Notes: generated from the letters alone by a model not told the origin. 64,000 nucleotides of DNA from Quercus robur (GCF_932294415.1 NC_065545.1:19785357-19849356), one strand, 5' to 3'; positions 36,779-48,801 are shown, counted from the stretch's first letter. Made by a program: numbers and translations.

Positions 36779-37648
36779 TTAATTTTCCTCTCGTGAACTC
36801 GCACTCCCACTAACCACCATGTGATCAACCTCATGGGCCCCAGTTTCATCCTCATCGTCACCGTCCACGTCATCATCAAGATCAAGATCAAGATCATCCT
36901 CATCCTCATCGGACGACAGAGGGACGAGCCAGCACGAACCATGCAAATGCCCATTAACACAGACAAAGTACTCCAATCCACCGTGATGTGAGCCGAGCCG
37001 CCGAGCCGCGCTTTTGGGAACAAGCCGAGCCGAAGTCATGCTCCACACTGGGGCCCCACAAAAAGGACACCTCACCTTTTCCTCGAGCTCTACCTGCCGT
37101 CCGATCAAACACGCTCTCGTCCTCGATTTCAAGAATCCCTTAAATACCCCTCTATAAACCCCCAAATCATCTTCCTTGCCACCGCCACTCGGGTTCGGGT
37201 GCTCACACGGGTCACTAACGTACAACAAATCGCCCCGGCATTTCTTGCTCAGAAAACTCCGACCCGAAGTTTTCGAAAACCGCGAGGCCTTCACGAAGTG
37301 ACCCGGCAAGTCCCGACTCAGCTTGAAATTCCGAGTCGACTCGCTCCCGCAGCAGAAGAAAAGGAGCTTCGCCAGCGCGTGCCATCCACCGCCGATCCGG
37401 TTGTTGGTCGACCCGCTGGCCAATGTGGATACCATTCTCGGAGCGCGATGAACGCAGAGCTCGCGCCAGAGAAGCCGGTTCGCTATGGCCCGTAGCTTCC
37501 GGTTCACTGAGGAAGTCGAACACAGAGTATGTATGTCCCATTTGATCGACTCGAAGATCAAAACCAGGACTCGCTCGTTGATAATGCCTGACTCGTCCGA
37601 CTCGGAGCCTCGACTCGGTCGGAGTCGCGTGTTAGCGTTGGCACTCAT
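36779..37648 (-). CDS. EDL3: EID1-like F-box protein (EDL3 type)
   Basis: A single-exon frame of 289 residues from ATG 37648; the frame extends 8 codons further but without an ATG. The F-box lies at about residues 21-66 (INERVLVLIFESIKWDIHTL), where it would bind an ASK/SKP1 subunit of an SCF ubiquitin ligase. Downstream are the family-specific blocks GGWHALAKLLFFC, SRFSKTSGRSFL, DLLYVSDPCEH, a CPFC pair at 194-197 and VCVNGHLHGSCW. The tail is strongly acidic (residues 246-268), longer than I expect for the family. Arabidopsis EDL3 is ABA-inducible and acts in ABA responses; EID1 acts in phytochrome A signalling. CpG-rich relative to its surroundings. TATATATAGG lies about 50 bp upstream. 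EDL1/EDL2 are less likely. Confidence 0.9.
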   Translation of the reverse strand: MSANANTRLRPSRGSESDESGIINERVLVLIFESIKWDIHTLCSTSSVNRKLRAIANRLLWRELCVHRAPRMVSTLASGSTNNRIGGGWHALAKLLFFCCGSESTRNFKLSRDLPGHFVKASRFSKTSGRSFLSKKCRGDLLYVSDPCEHPNPSGGGKEDDLGVYRGVFKGFLKSRTRACLIGRQVELEEKVRCPFCGAPVWSMTSARLVPKSAARRLGSHHGGLEYFVCVNGHLHGSCWLVPLSSDEDEDDLDLDLDDDVDGDDEDETGAHEVDHMVVSGSASSREEN

Positions 37649-39886
37649 CCTAATCCTAATCCAAGTTTTCAACGGTTTCTTATTTCCTAACGGGCTTCCT
37701 ATATATACGGTTATTTTAGGGAAAACGTGGCGTGCGTGGATTGGTTCGTACAGTGCCTTAGATACTGGTTTAGGAAATACTAACGTGTCGATTTTTTATT
37801 GGCTTAGGGACGCGTGTTGGTATTGTATTGCTGAGACACTGTGATAGAGAATCGAGGAGTTACGTCAGGTTTTGGATTTGAAGGCGGGGAATCATGGACA
37901 CGTGTCCCACTGGGGGCTCTGATTCTCAAAAGATCTTTTTAAGTGGCTCAAAAATATCTCAGGTTCTAGTTCTACGTGTTGGACTCTTTTTGCGCGTTTT
38001 GACACGAGTCCACTTGATTTATCCGCTTTTTTTTTCGCTCTACTAGTAATATTCCACACGTGGGATTAGGGTTGGGTTACACGTGTAATTCCTAGACTAA
38101 ATTTATTGCAGTATTTTAGTTGATTGTGTTTTGCACTTTTGGTAGTGTTTTTTAGATACACAACGCTTTTCTCGGTTTTTTTCTTTTGGGGAATACAATA
38201 TAGCTTGTTGGTCTGGCTGTAACACGGAAAACATTTTTTATGAAAATATTCTTCAATATTTAGTGTCCGTTCAGTAAAGATTATTTTTGTCAACTTATTT
38301 TATTATTCAGTTTGTTTTTATTACTATTCATAGGTCTTACTATACTTTTTTATATTATTTATGGGTCTTACTATACTATTTCAGCTAACTTTTACATTTA
38401 TTTACAATACTTTTAATAAAAAATTTTCAATTTCAACAAAATGAGCAAATCTCAAATAAATCTTTAGTGTGATATACAAATATTTAAGTACCTTTAAAAT
38501 TGATGTCTTCCCAACTATTGTTGTTGGTGACAGTTTAGTCACCGAATGGAGAGGGAACAAATTCATCTCTGTTTGACAAACCTGCAATTGCTACCTTTCG
38601 ACTGCCATCGATGGTGGCCGGTCTAATCACCATTCACCTTTGTATGACTAATTTGCAGTCACTAATAATTAAGAGTCACACTTTTATTTTTGTAAAATGT
38701 TTTATGAAAGAGAAACATTATTCTAATAGTTTTTTTTTTTTTGATGTTGTTTTACCCACTATTATTTTTAGATCATAGCTGCTAAATTCTATTTTTAGTA
38801 TGGTGACCAGGTATTCTTGATTTTTTGAGTCTAATGTTTAAATTTTCTGACATATTCCATGATTGAAGTTATTTGAATTCATCGTAAATACTAATTTTTT
38901 ATTACGTACCAATCTAATTTAATTATATAGCAATTTTTTTGCAAAAATATACTAAAAAAGAAAAAAGAAATGTTCCTAAACATATGGTAATTTTATTAGT
39001 GTCTATCACGTGGTTAGCGTATGGTCGTATGGACGAAAAGTCCAAAAGGAGAAAAACGGGCAAAAAGAGTTTGGAGTTTGGTAAACAAGAGTATGGGTAG
39101 GTGTGCAAAAACCAACGTTTACTTTGTCAGGAGACTCAGGGCTTGACCTCAAATTCAAAAAGTTGCCTAATGATCAGTTTGGTCTATTGTAGATTTTTGA
39201 AACTCTGATCTGATGTTGGCCTTCTTCGTTTCGATAATTGCGATAGAATAAAACGTACATCATTGGCCCGCGTGTCCAAGAAAAAAATTGACCCTTTAGA
39301 TAGCACGTGGCAGCATCGGCACCTTCTCATTGGATAATGGTGATAGATTCATGCTAATATGTGTTTTTAAAGTATTATTAATAATTTATTTTAAAAAAAT
39401 TTAAACATTATTTTTATAAAAAATAAAAAAAATCAAAATATTAAAGGTTCGAAAAATATTTTCTCAATAATTAAAAAAACTGCCGATACTTTTTAAATTT
39501 TTTTAAAAAATATTTTAAAAAACAATTAATTATTGTGTGATTTTTTTTTTTTTTGATGAGAATTATTATGTGATTTTAGAGCATACATTAACAAAATCTA
39601 AATATTTAATTGATTATTTATCCATGCCCGTTTCCCATGATTGTATGGACTGTAGTGACTGTGTGTTGTACTTCTTAGAACACGTGGTGGGCAACGAAGC
39701 TACCCATTAGACTTTGTCTGGACACGTGGCTAATTTTTTAATTTAACAATGGACCACTTTTTTATTCGATTCTCAGCTTTTTTTCCCATTGACTATTGTT
39801 GTTGGGGTCGGGAAAACATATACTCCTTTCGTTGCTTTTGTCACCTTTGTGCGATCAAGATGGCCACAAAGTGTATCCTACACGTG
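37649..39886 (-). promoter_or_regulatory. Upstream region of the EID1-like gene with eight CACGTG boxes
   Basis: A TATA box reads GTATATATAGG on the minus strand at about 37698-37708. Exact CACGTG hexamers occur at 37899, 38057, 38080, 39007, 39304, 39681, 39723 and 39881. Most have the ACACGTGG/T context of ABA-response elements or G-boxes. No coding region is supported between them, so this is likely an extended promoter. Confidence 0.6.
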
Positions 39887-40633
39887 CCCTGATTATTATT
39901 GGTTTGGTATGAATAATCACTTTCACAACACAACAGAGATATTGAAATAAAAATCTTCTAGGTTCTAGAAGTGGATTAAAAAGATTCATTAGATTAACAT
40001 TTCAATGTAGACTCAATTCATTATTTAGAAAAAAAAAATTGTTTAAACAAGCAATGCATCATCAAGCAATCCAATGTTTGATCCCAATGAATATAAATTA
40101 TAGCTAAACATTGTACAATGTTTTTAGTGAATGACAATTCATAACAAAAATGTCCAAACAAACTATTTTATGTAACATTGAACAAAGTAAAAGGATGATG
40201 AAGGGTCTGAAAATAATCAAGTGAGCCGAATAAATGGGTTAGATAAGTTGGCTAACAAAAAATAAATAAATTAAAGTTCAGTGTTGCAATTTTAGAGGAA
40301 AAAATGGTGATACAAATTACCATTGGTTAGGTCTGAGCTGGTAAAATTTGGAAATGCTCTTGAAGATTGGTTATTGGTATGAATTATTGTGATTTTGACT
40401 CTTAGCGCATAAGAGATTCTCCTAATAGAAGTTAAGATATGATGAGAGGATATGAATACAGGAAGGCTTTAGCCATATAACCACAAAACATGATATCTGT
40501 TAAGTAGTGACAAGATTCTACAATAGTGTTATACTGTTGTGTGAACTCAATGAAGTTCCATGATGCCAATATAGAGTTGAGTGTGTGTGAGAGAGAGAGA
40601 GGGATGGTCCGGATGGATTTGGATCCCATACAA
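39887..40633. other. Intergenic, nothing recognised
   Basis: AT-rich, with a short GA run near 40589. No gene. Confidence 0.4.
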
Positions 40634-41095
40634 TAAGGGCATGTTTGGTATACTGTAATAGATATTGTAATATAATAGCTATTTCTATGGTTTAACTATT
40701 CAGTATTTTGGTTATATTTTTATTACAGAAAATAGTTATTCCTTATGAATAACTAATCTTTACAATGAGGAATAATTATTCATCTCTAAAAGAGTTGTAA
40801 TAGTTATTCCTTAGTGTGTGTAATAATTTATAAAATTAGTATATTTCCAAATAAACAAACTTTCCATATGCACATAATTATTATGGAAAATAAATCATCT
40901 CTCTCAAATTTAAAAACATATTATTTTCTTGAAAATATTAATCATTTGAGTAAGATATTTCCTAAAATAGATCTTAAATTTTATCCTAATGTTACAACTC
41001 ATAACCAAACTTATGAATAGGTTCCTATGTTAGATATTTAAGTTTAATTTTTGTGGGTTTTCTTTGTTTTTGTTTGGTACTGAATTTGGGCATAT

Positions 41096-41130
<35 letters not shown>

Positions 41131-41950
41131 TTGCTTTTTGCTTAGAAGGAAGGAGAGGAAAAGGCAAATTGGGAAGTTAGCAATGATAGAATGTGATATT
41201 CTATTTCAATTTACATTCAAAAGGAGAGTAAGTTGCTTTGTATGCTTTAATATAGAATTGAGATTTGATTTCTCTTTCTTAGTTTCACTATGAAAGAATT
41301 AGCAGGGGCACATATGATATTTGTTTACCTAGAAGCTATAGGCTGTGATCAATTTCCATCTTCAAGGAATTTGTTATTTTATATATTCTATGGCAAGTGG
41401 CAACAAAGTGAGAATTTATTCACTATTTGTAATGTCAAAAACAGCAATGCCTTTATTTAATTTAATTTTATTTTTGATAAGAAAAGGGCAATGCTTTTCT
41501 CTCTTGAAGTTTTTCTCATCCAAATTTCTGTTAATTCACTCTTGTTCTTGCTTTTATATAAGGGCTTTTAAATGATTGTAGTTTAAACTTTGAGATTTTC
41601 TAATGAGTCACATTCATTGCAGCTAATAGAGATTTTTAATTTGTTTTTTAATCTTGCCTTGCATACTGTTGTCTTTGGGTTAGAACCTAAGTTACCTCTC
41701 TCAAGATTCTTCTTATTCGTTTACATGTTCATCCATGCTATGTTGCTTTGTTTGTGAAGGAAAAAAGGATTCATAAAACCTACTATGTCATTTTTCTTTC
41801 TGTCATATTTGTGGCAAGTTCTATTTTTGGAGATTTGGTTTCTCCCCCCCCCCCCCCCCCCAATGAATGGGACTCACTTCCTTAGTAATTTTCTATTTTA
41901 TCTTTCTGGAAAGACAAATGTGGCATAATTACTGTGTATTCAATTACATT

Positions 41951-41987
<37 letters not shown>

Positions 41988-42019
41988 CCTTGACCTCTTG
42001 CAAAACTCTTTTTCTAACC

Positions 42020-42061
<42 letters not shown>

Positions 42062-42075
42062 TTCAATGGCCCTAG

Positions 42076-44102
42076 ATGGATGCTCCCTTAAATCCAAATC
42101 CACTAGCACCAAATGGCCCTAATGACCCTTTGATTGTGGATGATGAACCCCTACCAAAAAAAGCTAGAGTTAATGAGAATCAGTCCACCAGAGAGCCATC
42201 TAATGTTTGGGAGCATTTTGTTAGGTTACAAAATTGCGAAAAGTCAAAATGCAATTATTGTAAGAAGCAATACAATGCTGCTAGGAAGAATGGGACCTCA
42301 TCCATGTGGGCTCATTTACTAAGATGTAAGAAGATTTTGGGTGTCATTGACATGAGCCAAATCACTTTGAGTTTCCAAGCAAACAAAACTGGTGGTGTTG
42401 AGGGAGAGTTTAGTAATGAGCTTGTTGTTGCTAAATTTTCTATTGAGAAAATTTGGATGGCTCTTGTGAGGATGATTATAGTGGATGAACTACCTTTTAG
42501 CTAGATTTGTTAAGCATGATGGTTTTATACACTTTATGGGGGTGGTTGAGCCTAGGTTTCCTGTGCCTTCTCGTCTCATGGTGGCAAGGGATTGTATTAA
42601 ACTTTGGTTTGGGGAAAGGGAGAAGTTGATAAGCTATTTGAAATTGGGCCAAAGGGTGTCTTTGACTACTAACACATGGACTTCCATTCAAAACCTCAAC
42701 TATATATGTCTCACTTGCCACTATATTGATGGTGATTGGACCTATCAAAAAGGGATTTTGAATTTTTTTATAGTTCCAAATCATAAAGGGGGGACAATTG
42801 GGAAAACTATTGAAAGGTGATTGAATGATTGGGGTATCAAAATGGTGAGAACTATCCCAGTTGATAATGCTAAATCCAATTATGTGGCTCTTGATTATTT
42901 GAAGAAGAAGTTGGAGATGAAGGATGGTTGTATGTTAGGAGGCCGGTTCTTGCACATGAGATGTGTTGCTCATATATTGAATTTCTTTGTGCAAGAGGGA
43001 TTGAAAGGCATACATAACTCAATTGTTAAGGTGAGGACTGTAGTGCAGTATGTTAAATTATCACTAAAAAGGATGGATAGGTTCAAGGAAGCTGTAGAGG
43101 ATGAAAAAAATCTAAGAGTTTGTTATCTCTTGATGTCCCTACTAGATGGAATTCCACATATCTTATGTTAGAGGCAACTGAGAAGTTTGAAATAGCTTTT
43201 GATAGGATGCATGAAAAGGGTGTGGAATTTAGTTCTTACTTTATGGAGGTAGATGGAAATGGGAAACAGAAGCACATTAGTCCTCCCAAGGGTGAGGATT
43301 AGGTGAATGTCAAAATGTTTTGTAACTTTCTCCGGCTTTTTTATGAGGTAACTCTACATTTTTCTGGTTCTTTATTTGTCACTTCAAATACTTATTTTTG
43401 TGAGCTAGTGGGCATTCAAAATGAATTGCATAGATTGTGTGGCATTGATGGTGATCCTTTCTTAAAAGAAATGGCACAATCTATGAAGGAAAAATATGAG
43501 AAGTATTGGGGAGACATTGAAAATATGAATTTGATGATGTTTATTGCTGTGGTTCTTGACCCAAGATATAAGATAAAATATTTGAAATATTGGTTTAATA
43601 AGTGGTATTCAAAAGAGATGGTAGAGTTTGCATTAAAATTGGTAAGTTATGCTTTATATAAGTTGTATGCCCACTATGCAAAGGGTACTGAATTATCAAG
43701 TGCTAGCGGCAATGGGCAAGCCACTAATGTTGGTTCTTCAATAGAATCAAGTGCTAGTTTTCCATACGATCCATGGAAAATTGCTTACATGAGTTAGATG
43801 AACACATAGCTACAGAAGATGATAATGAATGCACTACTGATGTGGACATATATCTTAATGAAGGATGTGAAAAAAATAGGGAGGATTTTGATATTTTGGC
43901 TTGGTGGAAGGGGAATTCTACTAGATATGTAATCCTTTCCGAGGTAGCACGAGATGTCATGGCTATTCTTGTGTCCACCGTTGCTTCTGAGTTAGCCTTT
44001 AGCATGGGGGATCGTGTTTTGGATCCTTTTAGGAGTTCATTAGTTCCTAAAATTGTGGAGGCCCTTATCTGTGCTCAAAATTGGTTAAAAAACCCCATCT
44101 AA
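42076..44102 (+). pseudogene. hAT-superfamily transposase, RICESLEEPER-like, decayed
   Basis: From ATG 42076 a BED-type zinc finger is readable (WEHF then C-N-Y-C and H-L-L-R-C). Then come the hAT catalytic-region blocks TTNTWTS, CVAHILN and PTRWNSTYLML, and a C-terminal dimerisation domain (ILAWWKGNS, STVASELAFS, LDPFRSSL, EALICAQNWL). Frame changes occur near 42490, 43125 and 43770, and stops at 42818 (TGA) and 43300 (TAG). Encoded order and spacing match full-length family members, so it was once complete. Not functional now. Some family members are domesticated host genes, but the damage rules that out here. Confidence 0.9.
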
Positions 44103-44794
44103 ACCAATCAATCTTTGGGAAGCAATGAATGAAGTGGAAAGTCTTGAGCAAGATGTTGAAGTGGGTAATTTTCTAAAACTATATATTTAAATTGTATATT
44201 AGTTTATTGTTCTTTGTTTATTAGTTTACTAACATTTTTTGTATTTATTTTCGTAGAATTGATGAAATTGGCAACAGAGAAAGAAGATTAAGTGAAGACT
44301 TGGAGTGTGAGCTACAAAATAGGGGGAGAAGTATAGCATTGGATGGACAAACCTTTTTTTTTTTCTTTTTCTGCGTTCATTTTCATTTGAACAATTTCCT
44401 GTTGGGTTTACAATTAATACTTGTTTTGGATTTGTAATTCATTTCATGCTTTGCTTTAGAATTGTTTGCATTATGGTTTTGATAATTGAAACTTGAAATT
44501 AGTAGGCATGACTAGAATTGCTTTGAGTATGGGTAAATTCTTTTTGCTTTGTACTTGGTGTTTCACATAAACTCTTTACTTCATATTCTTGATCTAAAGT
44601 GAAGACTGAAAAGCATTAGATTTTGATAGTTAAAACATTTAAGTTGCTTGCTACTCTACCTTGTTCAAAGTACTTGACTTCATTACATGTTTGATGTATA
44701 CTTGAGAATTTAAGATAGTGATATTACTGATACATGTTGAATTGTATGGTGATATATATGTTGAATTTTTATATAACAGATGAATTTTTATACA

Positions 44795-45060
44795 CCGCAC
44801 CGCACCGCATATGTGACCGCAAAAATTAGGTGCGGTGCGGTTATGGTTTTAGCTAAACTATACACCGCACCACACCACACATGTGACCGCAAAAATGAGA
44901 TGTGGTGCAGTTATAGTTTTGGCTAAACTATACACCGCACTGCACCACATATGTGACGACAAAAATGAGGTGCGGTGCAGTTATGGTTTTGGCTAAACCG
45001 CACCACAAAGGGCGATGATAAAAATGACCTAAAACCGCACCGCACCGCACTGCAAACACC
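44795..45060. repeat. GCGGT-rich tandem repeat, about 71 bp x 3 plus a partial copy
   Basis: Units start TACACCGCACCGCACCGCAT and contain GTGACCGCAAAAAT and GGTGCGGTGCGGTTATGG; they lie just inside the hAT right end. Subterminal repeats like this often bind hAT transposase. Confidence 0.7.
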
Positions 45061-45158
45061 CCTAAGTTTAGTTATTCTATTACAAAACATTTTATTCCTA
45101 GTAATAAAAATTACAATTCCAGTCGTAATCCTCATTCAATATACCAAACATGCCCTAA

Positions 45159-46147
45159 ATATAATTACACAATGCAATTGTGGGATATAAAAGTTTGGAA
45201 GGTAAAAAGTAAAAATAAAATAAAATTTGAAAGGTTAAAAAAAAAAAATTTTCTATCCAAGGGGTGAGATTAATAGAGAATTTGAACTTTCAAATCTCAC
45301 CTATTGAATCACTATTGCATGGTGCAACAGTCTATTACACCAAATGTAGTTCCAAGAGCAACTATTAAATTCAAATCGGCTTATTCATTTTTGCCTTAAT
45401 TCCTATATGTGTGCAAATAGTCTCTCTGGCTCTCAATTTTGTTGTCTCAACTCTCTTTCTATTGTGGTAAAAGCATAATCATTATATAAGAAAAATCATA
45501 TGTTTAAATCGTACATTTTATTTTCAAGAGTCTTGTAACTCAATTAACTCAATTGGTAAAATCTCTAATAGTTGAATAAGAGATTTAAAATTCAATCTCC
45601 ACCTACACCAAAAACCAATTAGTGTCTTGGTCTGATGGTAAAGAGCTATAATCCAGAACAAACGTCATAGGTTGAAACTCTCTCTCAAAAAAAAATTCTT
45701 TCTTTCTCAACAAAAAATTAACAAAATGCGACTATGTATAATATAATTAAAACAATTTTCTATTGGGGAATCAAGCTTTGGATCTTCCTAATAGAAACAC
45801 CAAACCTTGTGGGGGCACTATTTAGGCAGTAATATATGCTAAATGCAGGTTGAGTAATTGTGAGACTTAAAAAAATAACAATACCAAAAAAACCATTTAA
45901 TGTTGTTTAAATTGCCAATTAGTAACTAAGAAAAGAACTAAATTAAAATATATGTATATATATTCAAACACAAAGATAAATAAAATTAATAGTTCAGATG
46001 CTGTTTCAACTTAAACCTCACATCTTTCTCAAGGAAAAAAAAAAACTTAAACCTCACATTTTCAAAAGTTTTTAATTAAATAATATGCTTTTAATCTCAT
46101 TAGGTTAGATGTATTTTGGTTTCCTAATAATTAAGGTGGCTTCAACA
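45159..46147. other. Intergenic with a SINE
   Basis: AT-rich DNA; apart from the SINE at 45535-45692 nothing recognised. Confidence 0.4.
45535..45692 (+). mobile_element. Dimeric tRNA-like SINE
   Basis: Two tRNA-like halves are visible: TAACTCAATTGGTAAAAT (A box) with AAATTCAATCTCC (B box), then CTTGGTCTGATGGTAAAG with GGTTGAAACTC, and a terminal A run. A shared linker CCTACACCAAAAACCAATTA links it to the copy at 33976. Confidence 0.7.
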
Positions 46148-46156
46148 TTAATAAAA

Positions 46157-48040
46157 GGCGAAAATGCACTTTTGGTCCCTACATTTTGGGCTTTGTTACA
46201 ATTTGGTCCCTAAATTGATTTAGGTCCTAGGTCAGTCCCTAATTTTCAAAAATCGTTTTTAAAATAGTCCCTACCATCAACCCAGTGACAGAAAATGCTG
46301 AGATGGCAAACGGAATGCACTGTTTGCTGATGTGGCTAATAAAATAATAATAAAAAAATATATTTAACATTTTTTAAATGCCATGTCAATTTAATTAAAA
46401 AAATAAAAATAATTTATATTTTTCAATTTCAATTTAATTCAAACTTATTTAAAAAAAAAAAAAGCACAAACTTTTAAATCTAATTTTATTATTATTATTA
46501 TTGCTTTCATTATTTTTTAGGAGGTAAGAACTCATGAACTTGTTTTTCATGTTCTTTCCGGATCCAAGAAGAATCAAACCTAGAATAAGAGCACAATCAA
46601 ACCCAGAACAATGCAAAATTTCATACAAAATCCCTATCCTCCACCGAAACCTCCAGAACATGAAAAAATCATCAAACTCAAACCCACATGAGAAAACCAA
46701 CCCAGAAAAATCATCAAACCTCCAACCCAGAACATGAACTTCATTCTTCATGTTTTTCTCCAAATCAAGACAAACCTAATTGACTAACCCACTCAAAATC
46801 AATCACAGCACAAAAAATCCATACCCACAAACTGAAACCACCACCAACAACCAAAACAACCACCACAATCACCCACACCACCAACCACAACAACCACAAA
46901 TTACCACCAAAAACCCACAGCCGATCAACCTAGCACCACCCACCGCCGAGAGTCAAACCCAAACTCAAACAAAACCCAAGACCCATACTAAAACTCAAAA
47001 CACCCAAACAAAATCCAAAACCCAAACCATCCGCCGCCACTGCCACCACCACTACCACCATCAATATCCACAACTACCACCATCAACATCCAGAACAAAG
47101 AACCAAACCCCAAACCCAGATCTCAACCAAACCCCAAACCCATATCTCAACCAATCACCACCGAAGATTCACAACTCATTCAAACCCGTGACCCACAACC
47201 CATTTAAACTCGATGCAATCACCAAAACAACATCACCGACCAACGAAACAACACCACTGACCACCAAAACAACACCACTGAAACTTTGAAACCAAACCAA
47301 GACTCAAAAGCCATTGAAACCAACAACCCGTTCAAACCCCAAACCTAGAGGCGTCCGGAAGAGGCCGTGGGGCCATTTTGCGGCGGAGATCCGAGACCCC
47401 TGGAAGAAGACCCGTAAGTGGCTGGGCACCATCGACACAGCGGAGGAAGCCACTCTAGCCTACGACGAGGCCGCCTTCAGCCTCCGTGGTCCCAAAGCCA
47501 AGACTAACTTCGGCTTCATCCTCCCTCCTCCCTTACCAGCTTGCCGGTGAGATCAACGTATAGGTGCTACAAAATGGAGAACTTGGCGGTCATGACCACT
47601 CAGACTCAACAGAACACCAAAACCTCCTCATCTCCAGAGAAAAGGCCCTTTCTTTTTTATTTGAATTAATAGGAACTCAATTTTTTAAACTAAAAAAGCT
47701 TTTTTTTTTTCTCAATTTAATTAAATTAATGTTTATTTATTTATTTATTTTAAAATTTCGGACCTGGATTTTTTAAATTTTTTATTAATTTAAATCTGAC
47801 GTGGCATTTCAAAAATACTAAATAAGTTTTTTTTAATAATATTTTAATATCCACGTCAACACCATGTCAACAAATAGTGCATTCCGTTTGCCACCTCAGC
47901 ATTTTCTGTCACTAGGTTGACAGTAGGGACTATTTTAAAAACGATTTTTGAAAATCAAGGACTGACTTAGGACCTAAATCAATTTAGGGACCAAATTGTA
48001 ACAAAGCCCAAAATGTAGGGACCAAAAGTGCATTTTTGCC
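46157..48040. mobile_element. Pack-MULE carrying an AP2/ERF gene fragment
   Basis: About 180-bp terminal inverted repeats: left GGCGAAAATGCACTTTTGGT and right, in reverse complement, GGCAAAAATGCACTTTTGGT. An exact 9-bp target duplication TTAATAAAA sits at 46148-46156 and 48041-48049. Long TIRs plus a 9-bp duplication define a Mutator-like element. No transposase is present; the interior holds captured gene sequence. Confidence 0.92.
46780..47550 (+). pseudogene. Captured ERF-family transcription factor fragment
   Basis: An AP2/ERF DNA-binding domain is encoded at about 47340-47530: [20 protein letters not shown], then [19 protein letters not shown] and [10 protein letters not shown]. These contain the WLG and AEIRDP signatures and the Ala/Asp pair typical of ERFs. 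The conserved Tyr before RGVR is replaced by Pro. Upstream in the same frame is a Thr/Asn/Gln/Pro-rich stretch from ATG 46780, cut by a stop at 47287. The AP2 part is GC-rich and stands out from its surroundings. No ATG directly precedes it. Probably not a working factor, though a transcript could exist. Confidence 0.85.
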
Positions 48041-48142
48041 TTAATAAAATAAAAATGAAAGAGAAATGGAAGGGGACAATCATGAGGGTGCTTAATAAAA
48101 TAAAAATGAAAGAGAAATGGAAGGGGACAATCATGAGGGTAC

Positions 48143-48176
<34 letters not shown>
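48041..48176. repeat. 50-bp tandem duplication followed by a (GA)n tract
   Basis: TTAATAAAATAAAAATGAAA and the rest of a 50-bp unit at 48041 recur at 48091; the second copy runs into a GA repeat at about 48148-48175. The first unit starts exactly at the Pack-MULE target duplication. Confidence 0.75.
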
Positions 48177-48179
<3 letters not shown>

Positions 48180-48801
48180 ACTATTTAGAAATCTATATTA
48201 TATATAAGAGGATTCTTCTTTTTTGAACTGGATTTTTTTGTGGTTCTAAAATAATCTCATTAATAAAATGTAATTTCTCTTAAAAATTGGATCATGAATG
48301 TTAAATAATTTTTTTTTTTTTAAGAAACAAACTAACGGTTAAACACACTTATACACACACACACACACACACTTAATTACACTCTTTCACGAAGCTCAAA
48401 CAAATTTCGTTTTGAATTTAAAAAGAAAACTCCTAAAATTTATGATTTTTTTGTTCCCTAAAATTTTAGCCATTTTTATTCATTTTTCATCAGAATAAAA
48501 GTAAAACACCCCAAATTTAAAAAATATAAAATAAAAAACTAAGAGAACTCCTAAAATTTAGCATTCTTTACCCGTACATTCATCTTATTTTTTCTTCCTA
48601 AACTTTTCTTTATACCACTACACCACTTTTAAACACACGTTACTACTTTTCTCTAAAGTTTATCATTTTTATTTGTTTGAAAAAAAAATCTAAATTATAA
48701 TAAATGCAAATTATTAACTTTTACCAAAAAAATAGTAGTAATAGAATATGTTGTTAACCAAAAATACTTAAACAAAATGATCAAACTTGGTTAAATCAAC
48801 A
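48177..48801. other. AT-rich intergenic sequence
   Basis: Contains a short AC repeat near 48353; no gene or element recognised. Confidence 0.4.

Larger units (their letters stand above)
41028..45065 (+). mobile_element. hAT element inserted in the MITE; left end not identified
   Basis: The insert carries a hAT transposase pseudogene and ends GCAAACACCCCTAA after CCGCACCGCACCGCACTG, matching known hAT termini of the TAGGGGTGTTTGC type. No matching left terminus or 8-bp duplication is seen, so the 5' end may be deleted. Contains AT, C and TG microsatellites at 41097-41126, 41844-41862 and 42022-42058. Confidence 0.6.
40637..45155. mobile_element. Tourist-like MITE split by a larger insertion
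   Basis: Left end GGGCATGTTTGGTATACTG (40637) and right end, in reverse complement, GGGCATGTTTGGTATATTG (45155) are flanked by TAA on both sides (40634-40636 and 45156-45158), as for PIF/Harbinger MITEs. The MITE body occupies about 40637-41027 and 45066-45155. Together these equal the 480-bp copies at 29334-31258. The intervening 4 kb is foreign. Confidence 0.7.

Noticed and set aside
37199-37495. 98-codon plus-strand frame and the minus-strand 108-codon frame at 37215
   Set aside because: Shadows of the GC-rich F-box gene in other frames.
40637-45155. A single autonomous transposon with TTTGGTA termini and hAT transposase
   Set aside because: The terminal 390 and 90 bp together equal a complete MITE with TAA flanks, so the transposase lies in a later insertion.
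46449-46763. Minus-strand 104-codon Phe/Gly-rich frame
   Set aside because: Antisense of the captured low-complexity part of the Pack-MULE.
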